NCBI GenBank assembly: GCA_036398215.1
Contig: DASWHK010000162.1
Location: 1-18,084, forward strand
Direction of reading: 5' to 3'
Length of the DNA: 18,084 bases
DNA from: DASWHK01 sp036398215
GTDB lineage: Bacteria; Acidobacteriota; UBA890
Part shown: positions 7,849 to 15,714 of the stretch, piece by piece
How positions within the stretch are numbered: the first letter of the stretch is position 1
Layout of the letters: every line of letters begins with the position of its first letter
Translations under genes and position numbers: made by a program
Notes under the pieces: generated by a model
Told to the model about the DNA's origin: nothing
The model's input: only the letters and a program-made list of their open reading frames with translations
The model's database searches: none

Positions 7849-7955
7849 GCGATGCTCGATGCGCTGCAGCAGGTCACCGGCCCGGCACCCCGAGCCCACG
7901 GAGTTGATCGAAGACGGAGAGCAGCGTGTGGGTGTTCACGAGCTCCGACGGTTGT

Positions 7956-8201
7956 TCACGGTAGAGCCTCCCCGGGAAGGACCAGCCGGTAGCGCTTCAC
8001 CATCGGCGTCCCCGATTCGTCCTGGAACCGCGCCCACACCTCGGAGCCGCGGATCAGGGGGAGCGGCGAGGTGCCGAAGCCGTCCGGCAGGTCGACCTCG
8101 CCGAGGAACTTCCCTTCGGCATCGAACGCGTCGACCATCGTGCCGTCGCGCCAGCAGCGGCCAGGAGCAGCGCGATCGTTGCGAACACCCAAGCCGGTCA
8201 T
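7956..8201 (-). pseudogene. C-terminal remnant of a 6-bladed beta-propeller protein
   Basis: About 60 residues (7956 to about 8150) read RDGTMVDAFDAEGKFLGEVD, then LPDGFGTSPLPLIRG, EVWARFQDESGTP and KRYRLVLPG. They resemble the last blade and C-terminus of 6-bladed beta-propeller proteins common in Acidobacteriota. The rest of the propeller is missing. An ATG at 8201 could still give an 81-aa product. Immediately upstream, in another frame from a GTG at 8188, a signal-peptide-like string (FATIALLLAAAGATA) appears, as if the front and back of a gene had been joined by deletion. I call it a remnant. Confidence 0.6.
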
Positions 8202-8228
8202 CTGCGAGCGATAAAGGCGTGTATATTG

Positions 8229-8244
8229 ATTGCTAATATGCAAT
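8229..8244. promoter_or_regulatory. Palindromic operator-like site upstream of the AAA ATPase
   Basis: ATTGC, a TAATAT spacer and GCAAT form a perfect inverted repeat with an AT-rich centre, in a sharply AT-rich island (8222-8260) within GC-rich DNA. It overlaps the predicted -35 element, as expected for a repressor site. Confidence 0.5.
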
Positions 8245-8259
8245 AAAGCCGTGTAAAAT
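8230..8259 (+). promoter_or_regulatory. Sigma-70-like promoter of the AAA ATPase gene
   Basis: TTGCTA (8230-8235), an 18-base spacer and TAAAAT (8254-8259) make a plausible promoter. The ATG at 8286 lies 26 bases beyond the -10, giving a short leader. There is no clear Shine-Dalgarno sequence. It is the best sigma-70-like match in the window. Confidence 0.5.
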
Positions 8260-8285
8260 GCGCGCGTCCCGGTTATCATGGTGCC

Positions 8286-9707
8286 ATGATCGTCTTGCGT
8301 GACGCCGAGATCGCGGCCCAGAACCCCTGGTGGCAGCGGTCCGACTGGGTGTCGACAGATCCGCATCTGCAGACGTTGGCCGCTCAGCCCCGCCGACTTC
8401 CAGCGCCGCTCGTCGATGAGATCGACCTGCAGGCGCCGGCCATTCACTTGCTTCGCGGTCCCCGCCAGGTGGGCAAGTCGACCGCCTTGAAGCTGCTCGT
8501 GCGACGGGCGCTCGAGGCGGAGGGATATCCGGTGCGACGGGTTCTCTACCTAGCGTTCGACCTGCTCGAAGACGAGCCGCCGGGGGAGATGGCAGAGACG
8601 GTCGTTCGCGCGAAGCAGATGGCGCGCGGTGGGGGCACGAGCCTGATCCTTTTGGATGAGGTCACGGTGGTCCCCCGCTGGCGCGCAGCGGTCAAGTACC
8701 TGTGGGATCGAGGCGAGCTGAGAAACGACGTCGTGATCTGCACCGGCTCATCCGCGATCGGTCTACACGACGGAGCGGAGCGACTCCCGGGGCGCCGCGG
8801 GGCGGGTGCTGACCACGGCATGTGGCCGCTGACGTTCGCCGCCTTCGCACAGACCGTGGCGCCGGAGATTCCACCGTCGAAACGCCTGGAGATCGCCGAT
8901 CTGCTCACCGGAGCAGGGCGCGATACATGCCTCGACATGCAAGTACACCTCCCGACCCTCGACGACCTACTGGATCGGTACCTGCGGTTCGGTGGCCTTC
9001 CGGCGGCGGTCGCGGAAGCGGTCGACGGGGCTCATGGGCCCTCTGCAAGCACGCGCGCCATCGCCTACGACTCGCTCCTCAAGGAGCTGGCCGCACGCGG
9101 CGCGAGCGGCGCGACGGCGCATCGGCTGCTCGAACGCGTCGTGCGCTCGCTGGGCTCAAAGCTGTCGTGGACCAGTCTGGCGCAAGATCTCGGCACAGGA
9201 CATGGACTCGCCCGTGAGTACGTCGAGCGCTTGGCTCGCGGCTACTTCCTGCTTCCTCTCTACTTCTGGCGCCGCGGCTCGCTTTCGGGCGATTTGAGCA
9301 AGGACAAGAAGCTCTACTTCGGCGATCCCCTTCTGCACACGGTGGCGCACGAGCGTGCGCCCGGGATTCCCGATGACCGCGCCGCGATGGTGGAGAACGC
9401 CATCGCGCTGTCCCTTCTGCATCGCTACGAGCCCGTCGAATCCCTCGTGGAAGGCTTCGAAACGGTCGAGCAATTGCACGTCTGGGGGACTCGCAGCGGT
9501 GGCGAGGTGGACTTCGTCTGCGGGCCATTCCGCTCCGTGGCAGCAGTGGAGGTCAAGTACCGCACGCGACTTGACCGCCGCACCGTCAGAGGCGCGCTCA
9601 GGGCGCTACCCGGTCGCCCGGTCGTCGTCGCAACCAAGGACGTGCTGGAGTTCCACGGCGACCACGCCTACATCCCCAGCGCGCTCCTGCTCTGGGCACT
9701 CGGCTGA
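8286..9707 (+). CDS. AAA family ATPase with DUF4143 domain
   Basis: The protein is 473 aa, a normal length for the AAA_14/DUF4143 family. Walker A is GPRQVGKST (58-66), Walker B is LILLDE (120-125), sensor-like TGSSA is at 153-157, followed by RLPGRRG. The C-terminal DUF4143 domain has GGEVDFV with Asp409 and AVEVK with Glu422 and Lys424. That D...ExK spacing is reminiscent of the PD-(D/E)XK nuclease fold. Members are widespread, often horizontally transferred, and of uncertain function, with defence or toxin-like roles suggested. It has its own AT-rich palindromic promoter and lies between two gene remnants, which fits arrival by transfer. No signal peptide is seen, so it is cytoplasmic. Confidence 0.9.
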   Translation: MIVLRDAEIAAQNPWWQRSDWVSTDPHLQTLAAQPRRLPAPLVDEIDLQAPAIHLLRGPRQVGKSTALKLLVRRALEAEGYPVRRVLYLAFDLLEDEPPGEMAETVVRAKQMARGGGTSLILLDEVTVVPRWRAAVKYLWDRGELRNDVVICTGSSAIGLHDGAERLPGRRGAGADHGMWPLTFAAFAQTVAPEIPPSKRLEIADLLTGAGRDTCLDMQVHLPTLDDLLDRYLRFGGLPAAVAEAVDGAHGPSASTRAIAYDSLLKELAARGASGATAHRLLERVVRSLGSKLSWTSLAQDLGTGHGLAREYVERLARGYFLLPLYFWRRGSLSGDLSKDKKLYFGDPLLHTVAHERAPGIPDDRAAMVENAIALSLLHRYEPVESLVEGFETVEQLHVWGTRSGGEVDFVCGPFRSVAAVEVKYRTRLDRRTVRGALRALPGRPVVVATKDVLEFHGDHAYIPSALLLWALG

Positions 9708-9731
9708 AACCGCTGGCGAATCGCGCTGCCT

Positions 9732-10415
9732 TCAAGTCCTGACCGGCGGCCAGAGGCTGTGAGCCCATGGGACGAAGGATTGGGCGGCCCTAGCTGCACA
9801 AGCTAATGCCGAGTCACGATGTACAGCTTGGCCCGTGTAGCGACCAGCGGCGGTTTCCGGCGCCTGGATCTCGAGCTCGACCTTGCGCGGCTCGTTGCTG
9901 ACCGTCTGCGTCGGATTCGGCACCGTGACGACGCGGCGATCGAGCTGCCAACCAGCCGGAGCCTCGATCCTGAAGACGAGGTCGTCGACTTCGTTGTTCC
10001 AGTGCGCCTTGATGGCCTCGTTGGGGACGAACGAAACGTGCGCGCGGGCGCTCGCACCCGGCTCGATGGCGCCCGGAACCATGGTGGCCTCGACCGTCAC
10101 GTACTCGCCGCTGTCGCGATAGATCCGATCGTCGAGCGCGGGCGGCCCTGCGGTGCTGGCGTCGCCGGCGAACTCGCGCTGCGGCTCGGCGAGCTCGGCG
10201 CCGCCGGGCTCGACCACCAGGGCGGCGGGCTCCTCGCCGCGGGCGACGATCTCGCGCCGCGCGGTGTTGACCCAATCGTAGAATGAATACGGCTTCTCGA
10301 GCCGCGGGCCGTACTGCTGAATGCGTCGTCGCCAGATGTAGTTGTTGGGATCGAGGTCGAGGGCGCGCTCCCAGTAGCGCACGGCGCGCTGGAAGTCGCC
10401 CGGTTGCGCGGCGCG
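9732..10415 (-). pseudogene. C-terminal remnant of a TPR/redoxin-type protein
   Basis: The frame reads from about 10415 with QPGDFQRAVRYWERALDLDP (a TPR helix pair), then NYIWRRRIQQYGPRL and KPYSFYDWV. A beta-rich C-terminal domain follows with VEATMVPGAIEPGA and AHVSFVPNEAIKAHWNNE. This layout resembles the back end of large Acidobacteriota thioredoxin-like proteins with TPRs. The front, including any redoxin domain, is missing: the frame meets the hemolysin III stop at 10434. The first usable start is a GTG at 10382. Near the end another frame reads TRAKLYIVTRH before a stop, which may be the true C-terminus after a frameshift around 9850. Family resemblance is from memory and only moderate. 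Confidence 0.6.
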
Positions 10416-10433
10416 AGCGCGACGGAATCGACG

Positions 10434-11060
10434 TCAGGCCGCGTACCCGATCACCGCGAAGAAGTGGCACATCGTGCCGGCAAGGACGCAGAGATGCCAG
10501 AGGAAATGAGCGTACGGCACTCGTTTGTTGACGTAGAACGCCACGCCGCCCGTGTATGCGAGGCCACCGGCCACCAGCCATAGGAGACCCGCTGACGGCA
10601 TCCGTTCCCAGAGCGGCTGGATGGCGACGACCCCGAGCCAGCCCATCCCTACATAGACCGCCGTCGACGTGATCGGGTAGCGCGGCCCCCCGACTACCTT
10701 GAAGATCACCCCCGCCAGCGCCAGGGTCCATACCGCACCGAGCAGCGTCCATCCCCAGGCGCCGCGCAGAATGCCGAGCGTGAAGGGCGTGTAGGTGCCG
10801 GCGATGAGAAGGAAGATCGCTCCATGATCGATGACCCGAAGCAGGCGCTTGGCTGGTGAGCGCGGCAGTGCGTGGTACAGCGTGGAGGAGAGGTACAAGA
10901 GAGCCATCGTCGCCGCGAAGACGCTGACGCCCACGATACTCGCGGCACCGTTGGGAATCGCCTCCAGCACCAAGGAAGGCGTCACGACGAGGATCGCCAG
11001 GAAGCCAACTCCGTGGCTGACGCTATTCGCGATCTCTTCACCTACCGACTGAGGTCTGAT
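10434..11060 (-). CDS. Hemolysin III family (TrhA/YqfA-like) membrane protein, start codon abnormal
   Basis: PAQR/hemolysin III family proteins have seven membrane helices. The conserved pattern is present: SSTLYHALP, DHGAIFLLIAGTYTP, and FLWHLCVLAGTMCHFF near the C-terminus, which carry the metal-ligand histidines. The first ordinary start (GTG, 10985) would remove the first helix. The natural N-terminus (SVGEEIANSVSHGVGFLAIL) is intact upstream in frame, but I find no ATG, GTG or TTG there. An ATC at 11058-11060 would give 208 aa. The interval 11042-11060 overlaps the end of the Dyp peroxidase gene. Either a rare start codon is used or the original start was lost by rearrangement. Confidence 0.8.
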   Translation of the reverse strand: MRPQSVGEEIANSVSHGVGFLAILVVTPSLVLEAIPNGAASIVGVSVFAATMALLYLSSTLYHALPRSPAKRLLRVIDHGAIFLLIAGTYTPFTLGILRGAWGWTLLGAVWTLALAGVIFKVVGGPRYPITSTAVYVGMGWLGVVAIQPLWERMPSAGLLWLVAGGLAYTGGVAFYVNKRVPYAHFLWHLCVLAGTMCHFFAVIGYAA

Positions 11061-12811
11061 CGATTTCCGCTTCCGTGTCGTGGTCGTGCGGCGGCAAGGA
11101 ACTTCAGCGCCCGCATCCCGGGCAGGAAGAAGTAGGCGCCGCCGACCGGGGTGACGAACAGCGGCATGTCGGTGCAGCGCTCGCGCACCGGGCGGCGCGG
11201 GAAGGTGAAGTTGCGCTGCATGCGCCGCCGGGCGTCCTCATCCACAGGGCCGCTCGGTGGGCGCGGGTGGCCGGCCGCCACCGGGTCGGGGTCGGCGTAG
11301 AGGCCGTCGAACTTGGCGTTGTTCAGCCAGGTCTGCTGGATGAGCTCGAACTGGCGGGCGATGTCGGCGTTCAAGCAGATGAAGTACAGCCCTCGGGCCT
11401 CGCCGTCGTCCTCCATGAGCCGGTCGGGGTCGACTCCCTCGGCGATCGGCTCGCCGTAGGCGCGCCCGCGACGCAGGATGCGGTGGTGGCTGGCGACGGC
11501 CATGGCCTCCTCGAGGCTCCCCGGCAGCGCGTCGCGCGGGTTGGCGCGGCGGATGTGGGAGCCCACTGGGCAGCGCATCCCGTCGGCGTCGCGCTCCCGG
11601 TAGCCGAACGCGTCGCGGCGCCGCAGGCCCAGGTCGGGAATCGGGCGGTCGGGCGACAGCGTCATCGGCGTGCCGTCGGGCCAGCGGCCGAGCATCTTGG
11701 CGGCGACCCAGACGCGGGGATCGACATCGGGTGGCGCCGGCTGTCGCAAGGCCGCGGCGACCTGCTCCGCCCAGCGCCAGAAGCCGGCGACGTCCTGGCG
11801 GAGCTGGCGGAACACCAGGTAGGAGCCGTAGAAGCCGAAGTCGCGGGCGCCCGGCGGCCCGTCCTCCGGGCCCTCGGGCAACATCCCCGACGGGTCGCCG
11901 GCGGCCCCGACCAGCGGGCTTTCGGGCCGGGCGCCGTACTGGTTCTCGTAGCCGAGGATGAGCTCGCCGGGAGCGAGGGTGTTGGCGGGTCGCGGCGGCT
12001 CGGGCTCCTTGTAGCCGCCGATGATCGGCTGCGCGATGCCGTCGTCGAAGCCGAAGTGCTCCTTGCCGCTGCGCATCATCGCCGCCGAGGCCTCGAGGCG
12101 AACGACGCTCGCCAGGCCGGCGGCCCCGGGGGCAGCGAACAGCTCGTCGTCGAGCTCGGCGAGCGCGCCTTCATCGGCGGCGAACAGGAACATGAGGGCG
12201 TGGAGCGCGGGGTTGTTCGGGCCGCCCCAGAGCCAGTTGCCGGGGTCGGCGCGGCCCTGGTCGCCGAGCGCGCGCCGCCGCGCCTCCCAGGTCATGCCTT
12301 CGCGAAACTCGCGCGAGAAGCCCGCCAGCTCCTCGCCGCCGGCGCGCTCCTCGCCGCCGGCGCCCGACTCGCCAGCGGCACCCGGCTCGCCGCCGGGGCC
12401 GGGCTCATTGTCGATCGTCCGCAGCCCGAGGGCGCGCAGGCCGGCCGAGGTGAAGGCGATGTTGCACGCCTGCCGCTCGGCGCGGACGCCGCCCGGGGTG
12501 ATGCGCGGCAGCGAGGCCCGCAGCCAGCCGCGGAACGCCGCCGCGTCGGCGATCTCAAGCAACGCGTAGCGCGCCACCGGCAGCGTCCCGTAGCCGGTGA
12601 ACACAATCCCCTGGATCTCGCCGGCGTCGCGCTCGACGCGTCCCTTCTGCCGTCCGCCTCTGGCCATGGGCCCAGGGCGCGCACCCGAATCGCGGTCCGG
12701 CACACGATCACGAGCCGCAGCCCGGTCCCCGCCCCCCGGGGCCTCCCCGCCGGCTGCGTTTTCCCTCCCCATCTCCGGAGCGTCCTTCGCCGTCACAGTC
12801 TCGCCAGCCAT
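11042..12811 (-). CDS. Dyp-type heme peroxidase
   Basis: The protein is 589 aa. The ATG at 12811 follows AAGGA and overlaps the upstream gene by 19 bases. The Dyp signature GFDDG (254-258) supplies the distal catalytic Asp, and His419 in SHIRRANPRD is the expected proximal heme ligand. RNFTFPRRPVRERC and VTPVGGAYFFLPG are the usual C-terminal blocks. No Tat or Sec signal is seen, so it is probably cytoplasmic or carried by its partner. It is longer than typical Dyp enzymes because of a charged N-terminal extension (1-65) and a Gly/Glu-rich hexapeptide repeat at about 136-164. The last dozen residues (RHGSGNRSDLSR) look like a tail beyond the family's normal end. The family oxidises dyes and phenolics with peroxide; the natural substrate is unknown. 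Confidence 0.92.
   Translation of the reverse strand: MAGETVTAKDAPEMGRENAAGGEAPGGGDRAAARDRVPDRDSGARPGPMARGGRQKGRVERDAGEIQGIVFTGYGTLPVARYALLEIADAAAFRGWLRASLPRITPGGVRAERQACNIAFTSAGLRALGLRTIDNEPGPGGEPGAAGESGAGGEERAGGEELAGFSREFREGMTWEARRRALGDQGRADPGNWLWGGPNNPALHALMFLFAADEGALAELDDELFAAPGAAGLASVVRLEASAAMMRSGKEHFGFDDGIAQPIIGGYKEPEPPRPANTLAPGELILGYENQYGARPESPLVGAAGDPSGMLPEGPEDGPPGARDFGFYGSYLVFRQLRQDVAGFWRWAEQVAAALRQPAPPDVDPRVWVAAKMLGRWPDGTPMTLSPDRPIPDLGLRRRDAFGYRERDADGMRCPVGSHIRRANPRDALPGSLEEAMAVASHHRILRRGRAYGEPIAEGVDPDRLMEDDGEARGLYFICLNADIARQFELIQQTWLNNAKFDGLYADPDPVAAGHPRPPSGPVDEDARRRMQRNFTFPRRPVRERCTDMPLFVTPVGGAYFFLPGMRALKFLAAARPRHGSGNRSDLSR
12328..12399. repeat. Four tandem 18-bp units inside the Dyp peroxidase gene
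   Basis: GCTCCTCGCCGCCGGCGC occurs twice exactly (12328-12345 and 12346-12363), followed by two diverged units to 12399. On the coding strand this gives a hexapeptide pattern of the type G-A-G-G-E-E, a flexible acidic linker within the peroxidase. It is in frame, so copy-number change would not break the gene. Confidence 0.85.
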
Positions 12812-14103
12812 TCTTCGGCTTCCTTTCGGCCCATCGTCGGCCTGGCCAGCCCCTCGCGAATCCGGGCATTGTTGATCACGTTGAGGATCGTCAGCGTCGG
12901 ATAGGCGCTGTACCAGACCTCGGTCGGCACCTGGCTGGCACGTACCTTGGCCTTGAAGGCGAGCTCGTTGCGCGCCCCGCCCTTGATCAGCCAGCGCGAG
13001 GCCGGGAACTCCCACGTGTTGCTCCAGATCGCCGTCAGGCCGTCAGACGCCTTGTCGATGAAGTCGCCCAGGTAGCTCTCCCAGCTGCCGTCGTAGTTGC
13101 TCAGGAACAGCAGATTGCGGCCGCCGTCGATCACCATCCAGCGGGCGAAGTGGATGGATGCGATGCTGCCGAGGCGGCCCTTGCGATAGATCAGTCGGGC
13201 GGCGGCGTCGATCACCGCCAGCACCGTGCGAACCACGAACTGCCGGTACCGCCCCGGCTTCATCGGCGCCAGGCTGGTCATCTGGTTTTGCACCTGGTAG
13301 TCCTCGCGCGCCACCAGCTCGCGCACCTGGCCGGGCTCGGCGGCGGTCATGTCGGTCTCGGGGTCCCGCCGCTCCCGGTAGCGCAGCCAGGGCAACGAGA
13401 GCAGCAGCGCGATCGCCCCGATCACGGCGACGGCCGCGCGGAAGAGCCCCACCGCCCAGAACACGAGCCGCCGGCCGAGGGGCGGCAGCGCCGCGCGATC
13501 GGTGGCGGCGGCGAATTCCGGCTGCTCCCGCACCCAGGCCCGCAACGCCCCGTGCGCGTCCACCGGATCGGCGGGCAGCGAGCCGCTCGCCCGGCGATCG
13601 TCGAGATGCTCCTCGAGGGCCTCGCGGAGGCGCGCCTCCCACTGGATCTGCCGCACCGAGCGGCCGACGGCGCCGACATAGAAGGTCTGCGGCGCGACGC
13701 CGTGGGCCAGCAGGAAATCGCGCCCGGCTCTCGGGGAGCGCCGGCCGGCCGGCGGGTAGCCGGCGCAATGGGCGTAGATCTCGTGGAAGGTGTCGCCGCC
13801 GACCCGGATGAGCTCGTCGAGGTGGGCGTGGAGGCCGCCGTCGTGGTTGGTCGACAGCAGCAGGCGCCCGGGGATCGGCTCGCCGCGCAGGTCGAGCTGC
13901 GGATCCAGCACCGCCCAGCGCATGAAGTGAACGCTGCCGAGGGCCTCGAAGTCGATCCGCGGGTCGGGATCGCCGATGGTCTGACCGATGGGGACGAGAA
14001 GCTCGCGGAGGGCCTCTTCGTGCCCGCTTTCGATCTCGACGATCGCGGCGAAGGCGGACTGGCGCACGTCGGCGGCGCCGGTCCCGTGTGTCCTGCTCGC
14101 CAC
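12793..14103 (-). CDS. Membrane protein with an internally duplicated domain, partner of the Dyp peroxidase
   Basis: The protein is 436 aa if read from the GTG at 14103; a GTG at 14067 or a TTG at 14217 are alternatives. Two copies of one domain can be aligned by eye. Copy 1 is at about 14-166 and copy 2 at about 272-420. They share VHFMRWAVLD/IHFARWMVID, LLLSTNHDGG/LLFLSNYDGS, then a DELI/GDFI helix, and finally RLREAL/RIREGL. A hydrophobic segment (LVFWAVGLFRAAVAVIGAIA, then LLLSLPW; about 213-240) lies between them, anchoring the protein. The fold is plausibly ferredoxin-like, as in Dyp enzymes and EthD-like proteins, but this is inference. The 3' end overlaps the Dyp ATG by 19 bases, so the two are translationally coupled. 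The function is unknown; no catalytic motif is recognised. Confidence 0.75.
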   Translation of the reverse strand: MASRTHGTGAADVRQSAFAAIVEIESGHEEALRELLVPIGQTIGDPDPRIDFEALGSVHFMRWAVLDPQLDLRGEPIPGRLLLSTNHDGGLHAHLDELIRVGGDTFHEIYAHCAGYPPAGRRSPRAGRDFLLAHGVAPQTFYVGAVGRSVRQIQWEARLREALEEHLDDRRASGSLPADPVDAHGALRAWVREQPEFAAATDRAALPPLGRRLVFWAVGLFRAAVAVIGAIALLLSLPWLRYRERRDPETDMTAAEPGQVRELVAREDYQVQNQMTSLAPMKPGRYRQFVVRTVLAVIDAAARLIYRKGRLGSIASIHFARWMVIDGGRNLLFLSNYDGSWESYLGDFIDKASDGLTAIWSNTWEFPASRWLIKGGARNELAFKAKVRASQVPTEVWYSAYPTLTILNVINNARIREGLARPTMGRKEAEEWLARL

Positions 14104-14344
14104 CCTGCTGCTCGCTCCCGGTCCCCAAGACGGTACGAGGTCGCTCGATTCGCCGGCAACGATGGCACACGCTGCCCGACCCCGCCAGGGATGCAGCCGA
14201 CATCGAGGGTTGAGCAAACCGGCTGTCCGTTGCCCCGTCCGCGCATCTTCTCCCTACCATCTCTCGGGCCCGTGACCGACAATGAGGCCTCCCCGGTTCG
14301 GACCTCCCGACAACGTCAACGACAACGCAGAAGGAGGAGCAACC

Positions 14345-15622
14345 ATGCGTGCACCCTTGCTCCCGACGATCTCGACGCTCACCGGCCTCCTGCTGGCGGT
14401 GGCTGTGGCTCCGCTATCGCCCCAGGCCCGGGCGGTGAGCGAGGCCCGCCACCCGGCGGCGCACGAAGCTCGCCACTCGGCGCCATCATCACCGCGAGCC
14501 GCGCAGCAGCCGCGCGCCCGCGACCTGGGAATTCCGTTCGACGGCGAGCCCGGGCCGTTGAACGCGATCACCGACGTGGAGGGCGTCGAGGTCGGGCACA
14601 CGACGTTGATCTCCGGCGACGGTGACCGCGTCGTGGGGCAGGGCCCCGTGCGCACCGGGGTCACCGCCGTCTGGCCGCGGGGCAACGACACCCCCGACCC
14701 CGTGCTCGCGGCCTGGTTTTCGCTCAACGGCGACGGCGAGATGACGGGGACGACCTGGGTCGAGGACTCCGGGATCCTCGAGGGACCGGTCATGATCACC
14801 AACACGCTCAGCGTCGGCATCGTCCACCACGCGGTGATCCGCTGGGGCGTGACCCGCAGCCGCGACTTCACGGGCAGCGGGTATCCGCCGTGGCTGGCGT
14901 CGCTGCCGGTGGTCGCCGAGACTTGGGACGGGACGCTCAACGACATCATGGGTCAGCACGTCACCGAGGAGCACGCGCTCGCTGCGATGGACGGCGCGCA
15001 GGGCGGACCGGTGCAGGAGGGCAACGTCGGCGGCGGCACCGGCATGATCTGTCACCAGTTCAAGGGGGGAATCGGCACCGCCTCGCGGCGGGTCGAGATT
15101 CTCGATGAGACCTACACGCTCGGCGCCCTCGTGCAGTGCAACTACGGATCGCGGCGGTCCCTGCGCATCGCCGGCGTGCCGGTGGGCCGGGAGATCGGCG
15201 ACATGATGCCCAACTCGGGCGAGCCCGACGATGATGCGGGCTCGATCATCGTCGTGGTCGGCACCGACGCGCCGATCCTGTCGCACCAGCTCAAGCGGGT
15301 GGCCCGCCGGATCTCGCTCGGCCTGGCTCGTAACGGCAGCACCTCGGGCAACGGCTCCGGGGACATCTTCATCGCCTTCTCCACGGCCAACCGCGAGGCG
15401 GCCCGCTCGTCGGGGATGAGCGAGCTGCGCATGCTTGCCAACGGCAGGCTGAACGCCCTGTTCACCGCCACGGTCGAGGCCACCGAGGAGGCGATCGTCA
15501 ACGCCATGGTGGCCGCCGAGACGATGACCGGGGCCAACGGCGTCACCGTTCCCGCCCTGCCCCATGATCGCCTGCGCGAGATCTTGCGCCGCTACAACCG
15601 CCTCGACGATGCACCGCGCTAG
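14345..15622 (+). CDS. Exported P1-family peptidase (DmpA/BapA-like, self-processing)
   Basis: The protein is 425 aa. The ATG at 14345 follows AAGGAGGAG. Residues 1-30 form a signal peptide. Residues 31-55 are a His/Ala/Arg-rich linker with an imperfect EARHPAAH/EARHSAP repeat. The P1 (DmpA) domain runs about 60-422: GPLNAITDVEGVEVGHTT, GNVGGGTGM, and the self-cleavage site CNYG/SRRSLRIAG, with Gly268 and Ser269 as the scissile pair and Ser269 as the new N-terminal nucleophile. Enzymes of this family are aminopeptidases, esterases or amidases acting on D- or beta-amino acid peptides. Export suggests action on external or cell-wall peptides. Its 3' end is partly duplicated at 17404-17472. Confidence 0.92.
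   Translation: MRAPLLPTISTLTGLLLAVAVAPLSPQARAVSEARHPAAHEARHSAPSSPRAAQQPRARDLGIPFDGEPGPLNAITDVEGVEVGHTTLISGDGDRVVGQGPVRTGVTAVWPRGNDTPDPVLAAWFSLNGDGEMTGTTWVEDSGILEGPVMITNTLSVGIVHHAVIRWGVTRSRDFTGSGYPPWLASLPVVAETWDGTLNDIMGQHVTEEHALAAMDGAQGGPVQEGNVGGGTGMICHQFKGGIGTASRRVEILDETYTLGALVQCNYGSRRSLRIAGVPVGREIGDMMPNSGEPDDDAGSIIVVVGTDAPILSHQLKRVARRISLGLARNGSTSGNGSGDIFIAFSTANREAARSSGMSELRMLANGRLNALFTATVEATEEAIVNAMVAAETMTGANGVTVPALPHDRLREILRRYNRLDDAPR
15554..15622 (+). repeat. Direct repeat, copy 1 (3' end of the P1 peptidase gene)
   Basis: The last 69 bases of the peptidase gene, from GCCCTGCCCCATGATCG to the TAG, recur at 17404-17472 with 63 of 69 identical by eye. The two copies bracket the beta-helix gene. 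Confidence 0.9.
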
Positions 15623-15680
15623 TCTGACTGGAACCGGCTCGCCCCGGGAGGCCGCCCCACGACGCATCTGCCCCGCGTGA

Positions 15681-15686
15681 TAGGCT
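15681..15686 (+). promoter_or_regulatory. Candidate -10-like element of the beta-helix gene
   Basis: TAGGCT within TGATAGGCT lies 28 bases before the ATG at 15715. It shares TGATAG with the element before the thioredoxin gene. No -35 is evident, so this is weak. Confidence 0.2.
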
Positions 15687-15714
15687 GCGGCGGGGTTTGG
15701 CAGGAGGTAGCACG

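Noticed and set aside
11075..12904. 609-codon open frame on the plus strand opposite the Dyp gene
   Set aside because: It is the antisense shadow of a GC-rich gene: its sequence is low-complexity Ala/Gly/Arg/Val, while the minus strand encodes a clear Dyp peroxidase.
13150..14625. 491-codon plus-strand frame opposite the membrane partner gene
   Set aside because: It is antisense to a gene with an evident internal duplication and runs out of frame into the P1 peptidase gene; it has no recognisable motif.
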